Shown: positions 16,701 through 25,377 of the stretch, in pieces
Layout of the letters: each line of letters starts with the position of its first letter
Position numbering within the stretch: the stretch's first letter is position 1
Assembly: GCA_963665525.1 (NCBI GenBank)
Contig: OY762280.1
Span: forward strand, 558,001 to 622,000
Length of the DNA stretch: 64,000 nucleotides
Reading direction: 5' to 3'
DNA from: UBA12077 sp963665525
GTDB taxonomy: Bacteria > Bacteroidota > Bacteroidia > Bacteroidales > UBA12077
Translations under genes and position numbers: made by a program
Notes under the pieces: model-generated
What the model was told of the DNA's origin: nothing
Seen by the model: the letters and a program-made list of their open reading frames with translations, nothing else
The model's database searches: none

Positions 16701-16809
16701 ACTCTATGAATTATAGAGTAATCCCATAGTGGTAAGAGTCTCTGTTCTTAATATTTAAAAATACGTTCTTTGCAGAGTATGATGTTTCAAAAGATATTTT
16801 CATACTGCT
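16701..16809 (-). promoter_or_regulatory. Structured tnaA leader (two hairpins)
   Basis: On the - strand, hairpin 1 pairs GCAGTATGA (16809-16801) with TCATA-CT-CTGC (about 16782-16772), covering the possible leader start codon. Hairpin 2 is ACTCTAT (16719-16713), loop AATTC, ATAGAGT (16707-16701), a perfect 7-bp stem followed by an imperfect T-rich stretch (ACAAATCATTATTTTC). The leader could act by attenuation, as in enteric tna operons, or by another sensor; the mechanism is inference. Confidence 0.5.
16711..16803 (-). CDS. Possible tna leader peptide, 30 residues
   Basis: An ORF MKISFETSYSAKNVF... ending SYHYGITL starts about 17 bases after the predicted transcript start and stops 65 bases before tnaA. 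It has no Trp, unlike E. coli TnaC, but has Tyr at 9, 24 and 26. Its start codon is inside hairpin 1 and its TAA stop falls in the loop of hairpin 2, the arrangement expected of an attenuator. A 30-codon ORF in an AT-rich leader could be chance and no clear ribosome site is seen, so this is only a candidate. Confidence 0.35.
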   Translation of the reverse strand: MKISFETSYSAKNVFLNIKNRDSYHYGITL

Positions 16810-16826
16810 AAATTTCGATTCGGGTA

Positions 16827-16857
16827 CAAATATACGAGTTTCTTAAAAAATTACATA
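16827..16857 (-). promoter_or_regulatory. tnaA promoter
   Basis: CAAATATA on + (16827-16834) is TATATTTG on the - strand, a perfect -7 box. Nineteen bases further, CATA at 16854-16857 reads TATG, a two-base deviation from TTTG. The predicted start near 16820 gives a leader of about 175 bases before tnaA. Confidence 0.65.
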
Positions 16858-16926
16858 AAATTGGATATTTTTGTATCATCTTATAAACTTACATTAGGGG
16901 TTAAAAATTTGCAAATCAGAATTATA

Positions 16927-18588
16927 ATGAAAGAAATTTTATTAAGTATTATTGTTTTATTCGCATTAAGCTTTTCATCATTTCCACAAAATACTGAAAT
17001 TGAAGTTAGCGATTCTCTTCAAAAGGAATTAGCTAGAAGGGATTCAATTATCCTAGATTCGTTATTAAATCATAATGATACTATTTTATTAAATAACGGG
17101 GATAGTATATTCATTGATAGTTTAAAAACAAACCTTACAGAAGATACAACTCAAGTTTTTTACATAGACACCATTGCTTCTAAGGATACGGTATTAAAGC
17201 AAACAGATTATGATATCATCATGAAAAGATTTCAGGATTCATTGATTTTTGAAGAACCTGATTCGATTCATTTTATTTTATACAATTTAAACCATAAACT
17301 TAAATCAGCACAAATAATAAACGATTCACTCATTCAGGCATTTAATAGGTTATCACATTATATTACAAGTAAGGATATTGAACCAACGATTCAATATCTT
17401 CAGTCTCAATTTAGTGAAGACTTATCAGATTCTACTTTACAAACGGCAAGTGATTCTATTTTATATAGTTTAAAATATTTAATAGAAAGTATTCCGGAAG
17501 ATTCTGTTCATCTTTTCTTTACAAATATTGAGAATGATACTATTTTATTAGATGCCAAAGTACGCGAAAGAGATTCAATTCGGATTAATCTATTTGATAA
17601 CAGGAGTGAATATGCTGTTTTGTGGATCAAAAAATCTAATGATAATATCTATACTATTTCGCTCGAAGATGGAATTTATTTGGAGAAAGCTAGACAAAAA
17701 AGAGTTGTTACTCAAAAACTAGATTCAGATTTTATGTTCCCGAATTTAAGAAAGATGAAAAAGGTAAATAAGACTATTCCAATATGGTTATTTGATGGTT
17801 CTGCCGATGTAAGATTTAACCAGGGATATATTTCAGATACTTGGTCGGAAGGAGGAGAGAGCAGCATATCTGCTTTGTCTATTTTAAAGTATAGTGCGGA
17901 TTATAATTATGGCAAACTTAGAAATTTTGATACCGATTTTGAATATAGATTAGGATATATTAAAGCTGGAGACAATGATCTAAAAAAGAATGACGACAAA
18001 TTTGAAGTCAATGCTAAATATGGTCGTTCAGCATTTAATAACTGGTATTATAGTGCTTTGTTAAATTTTAAAACTCAGATTTTTGAAGGGAAAGAATATG
18101 TTAATGACACAACTGTAAATGTTATTTCAGAATTTTTCTCACCTGCATATGTTATCTTTTCTTTAGGTCTTGATTATAAGCCAAGTTCAAAATTAACAGT
18201 CATGATTTCTCCGATAACTTCTAAGTTTACAATTGTTGCCGATACTATAAATTATGATCAAACCCGATTCGGAGTTGGGCAAGACGAATATATAAGAAAA
18301 GAGATCGGTGCATATGTAAAAGCCATATCAAAAATAAAATTTCGAGAAAATATCTTTTTAGAAAATAAAATAAACTTCTTTACGAACTATACCAATAATC
18401 CACAAAATATTGATGTTGATTGGGAAGTTAATTTAAAAATTAAACTTACCGATTACATTAATATGTCAGTCAATGCTCACTTTATTTACGATGACGATGT
18501 TACATTTATCGATAAAGATGGCAATGAGAGAGGAGCAAGGGCTCAATTTAAAGAGTTATTAGGAGTTGGTTTTTCCTATATGTTTTAA
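16927..18588 (+). CDS. DUF3078 outer-membrane beta-barrel protein
   Basis: Outer-membrane protein of unknown function, common in Bacteroidota. The ATG at 16927 gives a clean signal peptide (MKEILLSIIVLFALSFSSFPQ); a TTG 66 bases upstream keeps the frame but would overlap the -7 box TATTTTTG (16866-16873) and is rejected. After a long helical, Asp/Ser-rich N-terminal part (about 25-270) comes the DUF3078 barrel beginning WLFDGSADVRFNQGYISDTW with the WSEGGESS motif. The C-terminus ends in an aromatic strand (GVGFSYMF), as outer-membrane barrels do. The last 4 bases overlap the stop of the convergent acyltransferase. The N-terminal region is longer than usual for the family. Confidence 0.88.
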   Translation: MKEILLSIIVLFALSFSSFPQNTEIEVSDSLQKELARRDSIILDSLLNHNDTILLNNGDSIFIDSLKTNLTEDTTQVFYIDTIASKDTVLKQTDYDIIMKRFQDSLIFEEPDSIHFILYNLNHKLKSAQIINDSLIQAFNRLSHYITSKDIEPTIQYLQSQFSEDLSDSTLQTASDSILYSLKYLIESIPEDSVHLFFTNIENDTILLDAKVRERDSIRINLFDNRSEYAVLWIKKSNDNIYTISLEDGIYLEKARQKRVVTQKLDSDFMFPNLRKMKKVNKTIPIWLFDGSADVRFNQGYISDTWSEGGESSISALSILKYSADYNYGKLRNFDTDFEYRLGYIKAGDNDLKKNDDKFEVNAKYGRSAFNNWYYSALLNFKTQIFEGKEYVNDTTVNVISEFFSPAYVIFSLGLDYKPSSKLTVMISPITSKFTIVADTINYDQTRFGVGQDEYIRKEIGAYVKAISKIKFRENIFLENKINFFTNYTNNPQNIDVDWEVNLKIKLTDYINMSVNAHFIYDDDVTFIDKDGNERGARAQFKELLGVGFSYMF

Positions 18589-19469
18589 TCTTTAGGGATA
18601 TCTTTACGAGTACGTTTCCACCTTTTGTGCGACCATAACCAGTCTTCCGGTTTTTTACGAATTGTTTCTTCAAGTTTGTTCATATATAACTTGGTGACTT
18701 CACCTTCTTTAAGTATTGAAGGATCTTCAATTAACTTATCAATGCGTAATTCATAATGACCTCGTTTTACTCTTTGGAGATTTAAAAATACAATAGGGTA
18801 ATTGTATGATGTTGCATATTTTTCTGGTCCATGAAGGCATGCAGTATCCTGGTTAAAGAAATCAACCCAAATTGCTTTTCTTGTTGATGATGGACTCTGG
18901 TCAGCAACTAAAAGAAATATACAAGTTTGATTTTTAAAATTTTCAAAGGTTTCGCTGGTTTTGTATATTGATTTTAATAGCGTACCATTTTCAGCACGGG
19001 TTCTTTTAATGAAATTGTCGATATATTTATTCGACAAAGGTTTATAAATTGCAATGGCTCTATGTTTTATTTGTAAACTACCAGCCATTGCTCCCCATTC
19101 CCAGTTTCCATAATGACCAGTAACTCCGATGATACTTTGCCCTTTTTGATGATATGTATCTAAAATTTCAGGATTTATTACCTTAAATCTTTTAGTTACA
19201 CTTTTGGTTGTCATCGTGAAAGTTTTTATGCTTTCAACAATAATATCACTTAAATTTTGATATGTCTTTTTTGCAATAGAAATGATTTCCTTTTCAGTTT
19301 TTTCGGGGAATGAGTTTCTTAGGTTATTTAGAATAACTTTTTTGCGATATTTAAAAATATGATAGAATAAAAACGCTATAAAGTTAGAAAATGGATATAA
19401 TATCCAAAATGGAATGATGGCAATAAAATATATTGAGATCAAAAATATGATGTATAATATGTATTGCAT
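18585..19469 (-). CDS. LpxL/HtrB-like lipid A acyltransferase
   Basis: Inner-membrane acyltransferase that adds a secondary acyl chain to lipid A or a precursor (LpxL/LpxM family). One or two N-terminal hydrophobic segments (5-36) precede the HX4E catalytic motif HYGNWE with His119 and Glu124, then a DQSPSS block with ARKAIWVDFF (about 195-210). The C-terminal KKPEDWLWSHKRWK is a typical family ending. At 294 residues it is complete. It converges on the DUF3078 gene with a 4-base overlap. Acyl donor and position cannot be assigned. A generic lysophospholipid acyltransferase is a less likely alternative. Confidence 0.87.
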   Translation of the reverse strand: MQYILYIIFLISIYFIAIIPFWILYPFSNFIAFLFYHIFKYRKKVILNNLRNSFPEKTEKEIISIAKKTYQNLSDIIVESIKTFTMTTKSVTKRFKVINPEILDTYHQKGQSIIGVTGHYGNWEWGAMAGSLQIKHRAIAIYKPLSNKYIDNFIKRTRAENGTLLKSIYKTSETFENFKNQTCIFLLVADQSPSSTRKAIWVDFFNQDTACLHGPEKYATSYNYPIVFLNLQRVKRGHYELRIDKLIEDPSILKEGEVTKLYMNKLEETIRKKPEDWLWSHKRWKRTRKDIPKD

Positions 19470-19516
19470 GTTTTTTCGAATTCTGGAAGCGAATATACGA
19501 AAAATTATTCTACGTA

Positions 19517-20656
19517 TTAATTGTGATTGTTAATTTGTTGAATATAAGTATTTAGTAGGTTTTGCTTGTAGCTTTCAGCTTTTATCAATCTTTCTTTGTA
19601 TTCTTGTCGGGATTCTGTAGATTTTTTAGGATCGAATAAACCAGACTTATTCAATTCATTTTGGTATTCATCTTCAAAATAAAACTCAATAAGAATTTCT
19701 GGTTTTAATTCCCATACTTTAATGGTTTTATCACTTGAGGCACTTATAATAAATCTGTTATCATTGCTAATATCTACATCATTAACCGGCATGCTATGAC
19801 CAGAGAAGGTATATATCTCTTCTCCACTTTTTACATCCCATAATTTAATAAGAGCATCGTATGCTCCTGATACCAGGAATTTATCGTTTGAACTAAATTT
19901 TACACTCATTACACTTCTTTCATGATTTGTAAGAGCATGAATAATTTCCATACTTTCTAAATTCCATATCTTAATCACATGATCGCGAGCTCCACTAACT
20001 AAATATTTACCATCATTACTAAAATCCAGAGAATAGATATTACCTCCATGTCCGGAGAAGGTGTGAATGAGTTCGAAATTATCAAAAGTGTAAATCTCAA
20101 TACTACCATCTTGTGAACCACAAGCTATAAGATTATTGGCCTGACAATAAGCAACAGCAAGGATATTTTTTTTATTATTTTCGAAAACATGAATTGTTTT
20201 TCCCTGATTTACATCCCAAAGTCTAAAGTTATTATCAAAGGAACCGCTGACAAGGTATTGGGCATCTTTGGAAGATCCAATGGACCAAACAGATGTAGCA
20301 TGTCCTGATAAAGATTTTATATAAGTGCCATTATTTTCCCAAACATTGATTGTTTTGTCTCCACCGCTAAAAAAATATTTACCATCACAAGAATATTCCA
20401 ATTCATAAATGGTAGCATAATGTCTTTGAATAGAATTAAGAGGGTGTAGAGTTTCAAAATCCCAAATTTTTAAAGTCTCGTCTTTAGATCCACTAATAAA
20501 TTGCTTACCATCAGGACTAAATGCAACGGAGTGTACTTCGTCAGTATGTTCATTAAGAGATTCGATTAATGCTCGGTCTTTTTGTGCATTAACCTTGGTT
20601 AGAGTGCAAGATAATATGATAATGAGGAAATACTTACATTTAAATGATCGTATCAT
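19517..20656 (-). CDS. Exported seven-bladed WD40 repeat protein
   Basis: Seven WD40 repeats are visible, each ending in a variant of SGSxDxxxKIWD (for example SGSKDETLKIWD, SGARDHVIKIWN, SASSDKTIKVWE), enough for a closed propeller. The start at 20656 gives a signal peptide (MIRSFKCKYFLIIILSCTL); an ATG 36 bases upstream would overlap the preceding gene and dilute the signal, so it is rejected. A basic, glutamine-rich C-terminal tail of about 60 residues follows the propeller. It lies 19 bases after a small membrane protein and is probably in operon with it. Probably a periplasmic or surface scaffold; the partner is unknown. Confidence 0.82.
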   Translation of the reverse strand: MIRSFKCKYFLIIILSCTLTKVNAQKDRALIESLNEHTDEVHSVAFSPDGKQFISGSKDETLKIWDFETLHPLNSIQRHYATIYELEYSCDGKYFFSGGDKTINVWENNGTYIKSLSGHATSVWSIGSSKDAQYLVSGSFDNNFRLWDVNQGKTIHVFENNKKNILAVAYCQANNLIACGSQDGSIEIYTFDNFELIHTFSGHGGNIYSLDFSNDGKYLVSGARDHVIKIWNLESMEIIHALTNHERSVMSVKFSSNDKFLVSGAYDALIKLWDVKSGEEIYTFSGHSMPVNDVDISNDNRFIISASSDKTIKVWELKPEILIEFYFEDEYQNELNKSGLFDPKKSTESRQEYKERLIKAESYKQNLLNTYIQQINNHN

Positions 20657-20675
20657 TTTAATCCTTATAAAACTA

Positions 20676-21086
20676 TTATCTCCGTCTGTCAATGAAGAAT
20701 TTGGCTACAATCAAACCACAAGCAACTGTTCCGCCAGTTGCGATTCCAAGGTTTACACCAGAAGCGCTATTACTGGTAAAATTATCAGGATCATTTACAA
20801 GAATTAAAGTTGCTGTTGCTACAGCTAAACCACCAGCTACATAAAGCATTAAATTATCATTGGTTTGTTTACGTCGTCGCTTTTTTAAACCAGCATACTC
20901 AATTAAATCATTTGTTTCAAGGTTAATAACCTGATGCTTAAATTGTTGGTAGTTTGAATTTAAGTTAACTTGTGTATTCTCAGTCGAGTTAATTATTAAT
21001 AAACTAGTTGATTCATCATTTTCAAGAGAATACGATAACTTAAAAAATAGTAAGCAAAATATGATAATTGTTATTTTCTTCATCAC
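20676..21086 (-). CDS. Small exported membrane protein
   Basis: Unrecognised 136-residue protein. N-terminal signal or anchor MMKKITIIIFCLLFFKLSYS, an exposed segment with a basic patch LKKRRRKQ (about 67-74), then two hydrophobic segments (LMLYVAGGLAVATATLILV and GIATGGTVACGLIVAKFFI) and a basic end IDRRR. Gly-rich helices suggest a paired hairpin in the membrane. A promoter lies just upstream and the WD40 gene follows, so the two may form a two-gene unit. Confidence 0.65.
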   Translation of the reverse strand: MMKKITIIIFCLLFFKLSYSLENDESTSLLIINSTENTQVNLNSNYQQFKHQVINLETNDLIEYAGLKKRRRKQTNDNLMLYVAGGLAVATATLILVNDPDNFTSNSASGVNLGIATGGTVACGLIVAKFFIDRRR

Positions 21087-21116
21087 TCTTTGTCTTTGTA
21101 TAGACCCTATTTAATT

Positions 21117-21149
21117 CAAAACTACTATAATTAGCCTTAAAATACCAAA
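21117..21149 (-). promoter_or_regulatory. Promoter for the small membrane protein and WD40 gene
   Basis: On +, CAAAACTA (21117-21124) and CAAA (21146-21149) read TAGTTTTG and TTTG on the - strand with 21 bases between. The predicted start near 21110 is about 24 bases before the ATG at 21086. Confidence 0.6.
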
Positions 21150-21317
21150 TTTTAAAGATAATAATTATCTATGATTTACAATTTCAAACTACGTTTTATA
21201 TGATGATTTGTTTTGAAAAATACTTGAATCATCAAAAAATGTTGATTAATGAATTGTAAAAGTAAGTAAAATCAGGGATTATAATTAATCAATACATAAG
21301 TAAATATCTATGAATTA

Positions 21318-22202
21318 TTAAAACCAAATATCAACAATAAGCTCTGTTACAGTAAAAGCTGCAAAAATAACACTAGCTATACCATTTGTTGTGAAGAATG
21401 CGATGTTTACTCTACTTAAATCGTTGGGTTTAACCAAAGTGTGTTGATAAAATAATAATCCAATAAATATTGTTGATCCAATCCAATACAAGATTCCAAA
21501 TCCTCCTAAATAACCAGCAAATAAGGTTATGCCTGCCGATAATAAATGAAGTAATGTTGAAGCATTTAAAGCGCCTTTTCTTCCAAAGAATACAGGGAAA
21601 GATTTTAGTTCTTGTTCTTTATCAAAATCTAAATCCTGTAAGGCATAAATAATATCAAATCCGCTTACCCAAAACAAAACAACAAAGGAATATAAAACAG
21701 GAATTAATGCAAACTCACCAGTTACAGCTAAATATGCTCCTATAGGAGCTAAAGATAATCCCAGTCCTAAAACTAAATGACATAAAGCGGTAAATTTCTT
21801 AGTGATACTATACCCTAAGATAACCAATAATGCAATAGGTGATAATTTAAATGTTAGGGAATTTATAAAGTATGTTGTAGTTATAAAAAGAACAGAATTA
21901 ATGATGACAAATAAAAGAGCAGATTTTGCTTTAATTAATCCTGTCGGAATTTCGCGGATGGCTGTTCTTGGATTCTTAATATCAATTTCCCGATCAATAA
22001 ATCGATTAAATGCCATAGCTGCATTTCTTGCAAAAACCATACACAGAATCACAAAAGCAAATAGTATCCATTCAAATTCAGTATTTGTCTGATGTAATGC
22101 CAGAAAATATCCAATAACGGCAAAAGGCATTGCAAAAATAGTATGGCTAAACTTTACTAACGACAGGTAATTTTTAACTTTTTCTGTTGTTTTTTTGATC
22201 AT
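21318..22202 (-). CDS. mqnP: UbiA-family prenyltransferase, MqnP-like
   Basis: Integral-membrane prenyltransferase with about eight helices. The first aspartate motif is NRFIDREID followed by NPRTAIREIP, and the second is DLDFDKEQE (about 190). This sequence type matches MqnP of the futalosine menaquinone route rather than MenA. mqnA lies 22 kb away, which supports that route. It follows the macrodomain gene by 15 bases and forms the end of the pheT operon. If the futalosine pathway were incomplete in the genome, a 4-hydroxybenzoate prenyltransferase would be the alternative. Confidence 0.82.
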   Translation of the reverse strand: MIKKTTEKVKNYLSLVKFSHTIFAMPFAVIGYFLALHQTNTEFEWILFAFVILCMVFARNAAMAFNRFIDREIDIKNPRTAIREIPTGLIKAKSALLFVIINSVLFITTTYFINSLTFKLSPIALLVILGYSITKKFTALCHLVLGLGLSLAPIGAYLAVTGEFALIPVLYSFVVLFWVSGFDIIYALQDLDFDKEQELKSFPVFFGRKGALNASTLLHLLSAGITLFAGYLGGFGILYWIGSTIFIGLLFYQHTLVKPNDLSRVNIAFFTTNGIASVIFAAFTVTELIVDIWF

Positions 22203-22217
22203 TATTTAATCCAAGTG

Positions 22218-22736
22218 TTATTCTAAGGAAAGTTTGATTAATTTTTCTTTATAAATTTCATAATTCTCATCATCGAAACATACAAAGTAAACAGTATCTA
22301 TTTTTTTATGTTCATTCAGGAAACGATTAACTGTACGAATTGCAATTCCGGCAGCCATGTTTTTAGGAAATCTATAAACTCCGGTACTGATATTGGGAAA
22401 AGCAACTGATTTTAGTTTCTTTTCTAATGCAATTTTTAAACTATTTTGATAACAATTGGCTAATAATTCAGATTCGTTATTCATTCCTCCATGCCAAACA
22501 GGACCAACCGTATGAATAACATATTTTGCAGGTAAAAGATATGACCTGGTTATTTTGGCTTCACCAGTTTCGCACCCATTTAATGCACGACATTCTTCTA
22601 AAAGTTCAGGCCCGGCAGCACGATGAATGGCTCCATCGACACCACCACCTCCTAATAAGGTTTTGTTGGCTGCATTAACAATTGCATCCACTTCCATTTT
22701 TGTAATGTCGCCTTTTACCAGCTCTAATTTTGGCAT
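22218..22736 (-). CDS. Macrodomain ADP-ribose hydrolase (YmdB-like)
   Basis: Single macrodomain of 172 residues. It shows VKGDITKMEVDAIVNAANKT (7-26) and GGGGVDGAIHRAAG (about 30-43), the ADP-ribose-binding loops, and ISTGVYRFP (about 120-128), the second loop. Relatives remove O-acetyl from O-acetyl-ADP-ribose or reverse ADP-ribosylation. It starts 1 base after the pheT stop, so it is translationally coupled to pheT; the link to a tRNA synthetase may be only organisational. Confidence 0.9.
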   Translation of the reverse strand: MPKLELVKGDITKMEVDAIVNAANKTLLGGGGVDGAIHRAAGPELLEECRALNGCETGEAKITRSYLLPAKYVIHTVGPVWHGGMNNESELLANCYQNSLKIALEKKLKSVAFPNISTGVYRFPKNMAAGIAIRTVNRFLNEHKKIDTVYFVCFDDENYEIYKEKLIKLSLE

Positions 22737-22737
22737 T

Positions 22738-25185
22738 TTATCTAATTTGAGCGTTCAATTCTTTTTCGAATACTCTGATAAAGTTATTCATTATTTTATC
22801 AATTTGCTTGTCGGTAAGTGTTTTATTTTCGTCTTGTAAAACAAAACTAACAGCATATGATTTTTTGTTTTCGCCGAGTTTTTCACCTTCGTAAACATCA
22901 AATAATGAAACTTTCTTTAAGAGTTTTCTCTCTGATTGATAGGCAAGATTCTTAATATCACCAAACTTAACAGATTGATCAAGAAGTAAAGCTAAATCTC
23001 TTCTTACTTCAGGATACTTTGGAATCTCAGTATAACGAATACTGTTCTTAGCCGATAATTTTACAACGGCATCCCAGTTAAATTCAGCAAAGTAAACAGG
23101 AGCATCAATATCAAAATTCTTCAATAATTTCTTATTAAGAATACCGAAATTAACAACTTGCTTTTTATTGTACTTGTAACTAAGTCCTTCTGTAAATAAA
23201 TCTAACTTGGTTTCGTTACTTAACATCTGATTTAGATCGAATCCTAATTTCTCAAGTATATTTTCAACATAAGTCTTTAAAAGATAAAAACTGCTAGGTT
23301 CTTCTTTTATAATCCAACTTTCGTCATTTTTATTACCAGTTATAAAAAGAGCAAGGTGTTTCTCTTCATTGTATTTCTTTAAAGGATTTTCACTATCAGA
23401 ATCTTTTAAAGAATAATTATTCCCAAATTCATATAATTTTAAATCAGTATTTCTACGATTACGATTATATGCGACAGATTCTAATCCTCCAAACAGTAAA
23501 GTTTGACGCATAACATTTAAATCATTACTTAAAGGATTAAAAATTTTAACCAGATTTGATGCTTTATAAGATTCTAGATCATTATAATAATCTGCTTTGG
23601 TTAATGAATTACACATAATTTCGTTAAATCCATTGGCTGAAAGGATATCAGAAATTGTATTCTGGATTTGTTCTTTATCAGGTTTTGGAGAATACGATAA
23701 GCTTGAATTTACATGTTCCGATATCTCAACATTGTTATATCCGTAAATTCTTAAAACTTCTTCAATAACGTCTGCTTCGCGTTGTACATCCACTCTATAT
23801 GTTGGGACTTCCAAATTGAGTTTTTCATCATCTTCCGAAATTATTTTAATATCTAATGATTCAAGAATGCTTTTAACTTTTTCTTTTTCTATTTCTTTCC
23901 CAATTAATCGTTTCAGATTTTTAAAAGTTAATTCAACTTTATAATCTTCAACCTTTTCAGGATATACATCAATGATTTCAGATGAAATTTCACCGCCAGC
24001 TATTTCTTTTATTAATAAAGCAGCTCTTTTTAAAGCATATACTGTAATGTTAGGATCTGAACCTCTCTCGAAACGGAACGAAGCATCGGTATGCAAATCA
24101 TGACGTTTTGCTGTTTTTCGTACGTAAACAGAATTGAAATGTGCACTTTCAATGAAAACATTCTTAGTAGATTCGGTTACACCTGATTTTATTCCACCAA
24201 ATACACCGGCAATACACATTCCATTTTTTTCATTACAAATCATTAAATCCTTATCTGAAAGTTTTCTTTCAGCTTCGTCTAATGTTACAAAAGGTGTTTC
24301 GTTAGGTAAAGTTTTAACAATAACTTTGTTTCCTTCGATCTGATCTGCATCAAAAAAATGTAATGGTTGTCCTGTTTCATGTAAAACAAAGTTCGAGATA
24401 TCAACCAAATTGTTGATAGGGTTCAACCCAATTGCTTTTAACCTGTGTTGTAACCATTCTGGTGATGGACCTACAGTTACATTCGAAACAGTAACACCTG
24501 TATATCGTGGGCATGCTTCCGCATTCTCAACGATAATTTCGATAGGTAAGTTGTTATTATCTACCTTAAAATCATCAACCGAAGGTTTAATTAATTCAGT
24601 TTTCTTAGTCTGACTTAAATAAGCTGCTAAATCACGCGCTGTTCCAATATGTGATGCTCCATCAATACGATTTGGAGTTAATCCTATTTCAAAAACAGTA
24701 TCTGATTCAATCTTAAAATATTCTTTGGCAGGAGTTCCAATAACTGCAGAATCATCTAAAACCATAATGCCATCATGAGATGTACCTAATCCAATTTCAT
24801 CTTCGGCACAAATCATTCCTTCCGATGGTTCGCCACGCATTTTTGCTTTTTTAATTTTGAATGACTCATCGCCAGAATAAAGAGTTGTTCCAACAGTAGC
24901 AACAACTACTTTTTGCCCTTCAGCCACGTTAGGAGCTCCACATACAATTGGTAACTCATTTTCTCCACCAACATTTACAGTTGTAACCGATAATTTATCA
25001 GCATTTGGATGCTTAGCACATGAAGTAACTTGTCCGATAACTAATCCTTCTAATCCTCCTTTAACTGATTCAAACTCTTCAATGCCTTCAACCTCAAGTC
25101 CTGTGTCAGTTAATATTTTTGAAACTTCTTCTACCGATAAATCAGTGTTGATATAATTCTTAAGCCAATTGTATGAAATTTTCAT
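22738..25185 (-). CDS. pheT: Phenylalanine-tRNA ligase beta subunit
   Basis: Beta subunit of the alpha2-beta2 synthetase that charges tRNA-Phe. Domains in order: N-terminal B1 and tRNA-binding EMAP/OB domain (about 40-150, with GLVIGQVTSCAKHPNADKLS), B3/B4 editing domain (about 200-400, with FRFERGSDPN), B5 (405-475), catalytic-like core, and the C-terminal ferredoxin-fold anticodon-binding domain (about 720-815). The length of 815 is normal. pheS is not adjacent. It is the first gene of a leftward pheT-macrodomain-mqnP unit with a 130-base leader that contains a hairpin. Confidence 0.96.
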   Translation of the reverse strand: MKISYNWLKNYINTDLSVEEVSKILTDTGLEVEGIEEFESVKGGLEGLVIGQVTSCAKHPNADKLSVTTVNVGGENELPIVCGAPNVAEGQKVVVATVGTTLYSGDESFKIKKAKMRGEPSEGMICAEDEIGLGTSHDGIMVLDDSAVIGTPAKEYFKIESDTVFEIGLTPNRIDGASHIGTARDLAAYLSQTKKTELIKPSVDDFKVDNNNLPIEIIVENAEACPRYTGVTVSNVTVGPSPEWLQHRLKAIGLNPINNLVDISNFVLHETGQPLHFFDADQIEGNKVIVKTLPNETPFVTLDEAERKLSDKDLMICNEKNGMCIAGVFGGIKSGVTESTKNVFIESAHFNSVYVRKTAKRHDLHTDASFRFERGSDPNITVYALKRAALLIKEIAGGEISSEIIDVYPEKVEDYKVELTFKNLKRLIGKEIEKEKVKSILESLDIKIISEDDEKLNLEVPTYRVDVQREADVIEEVLRIYGYNNVEISEHVNSSLSYSPKPDKEQIQNTISDILSANGFNEIMCNSLTKADYYNDLESYKASNLVKIFNPLSNDLNVMRQTLLFGGLESVAYNRNRRNTDLKLYEFGNNYSLKDSDSENPLKKYNEEKHLALFITGNKNDESWIIKEEPSSFYLLKTYVENILEKLGFDLNQMLSNETKLDLFTEGLSYKYNKKQVVNFGILNKKLLKNFDIDAPVYFAEFNWDAVVKLSAKNSIRYTEIPKYPEVRRDLALLLDQSVKFGDIKNLAYQSERKLLKKVSLFDVYEGEKLGENKKSYAVSFVLQDENKTLTDKQIDKIMNNFIRVFEKELNAQIR

Positions 25186-25247
25186 TTGTTTAAAATTTAT
25201 GACATGTCTGAATAATTTGCCACATAAGCTGTAATCATGTGCGTTTG

Positions 25248-25268
25248 CCTGCCTGTTCGGCAGACAGG
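25248..25268. repeat. Short palindromic element in the pheT leader
   Basis: CCTGCCTG (25248-25255) pairs with CAGACAGG (25261-25268) with one mismatch around a TTCGG loop. Its GC content stands out from the surroundings. It may be a REP-like unit or a hairpin in the pheT leader; there is no antiterminator or T-box feature and no Phe-rich peptide visible. Confidence 0.45.
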
Positions 25269-25325
25269 TGACTCAATAATTATTTCAGAAATAGTCTGTT
25301 AATCTGTCTGCAATAAAACGAAATG

Positions 25326-25356
25326 CAAAAATATAAAAAAAAGCTAAGATTACAGA
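25326..25356 (-). promoter_or_regulatory. Putative pheT promoter
   Basis: CAAAAATA (25326-25333) on + reads TATTTTTG on -, a good -7 box; CAGA at 25353-25356 reads TCTG at a 19-base spacing, one base off TTTG. The start would be near 25319, giving a 134-base leader. Confidence 0.5.
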
Positions 25357-25377
25357 ATGATTTGAAGCTTGGTAAAA

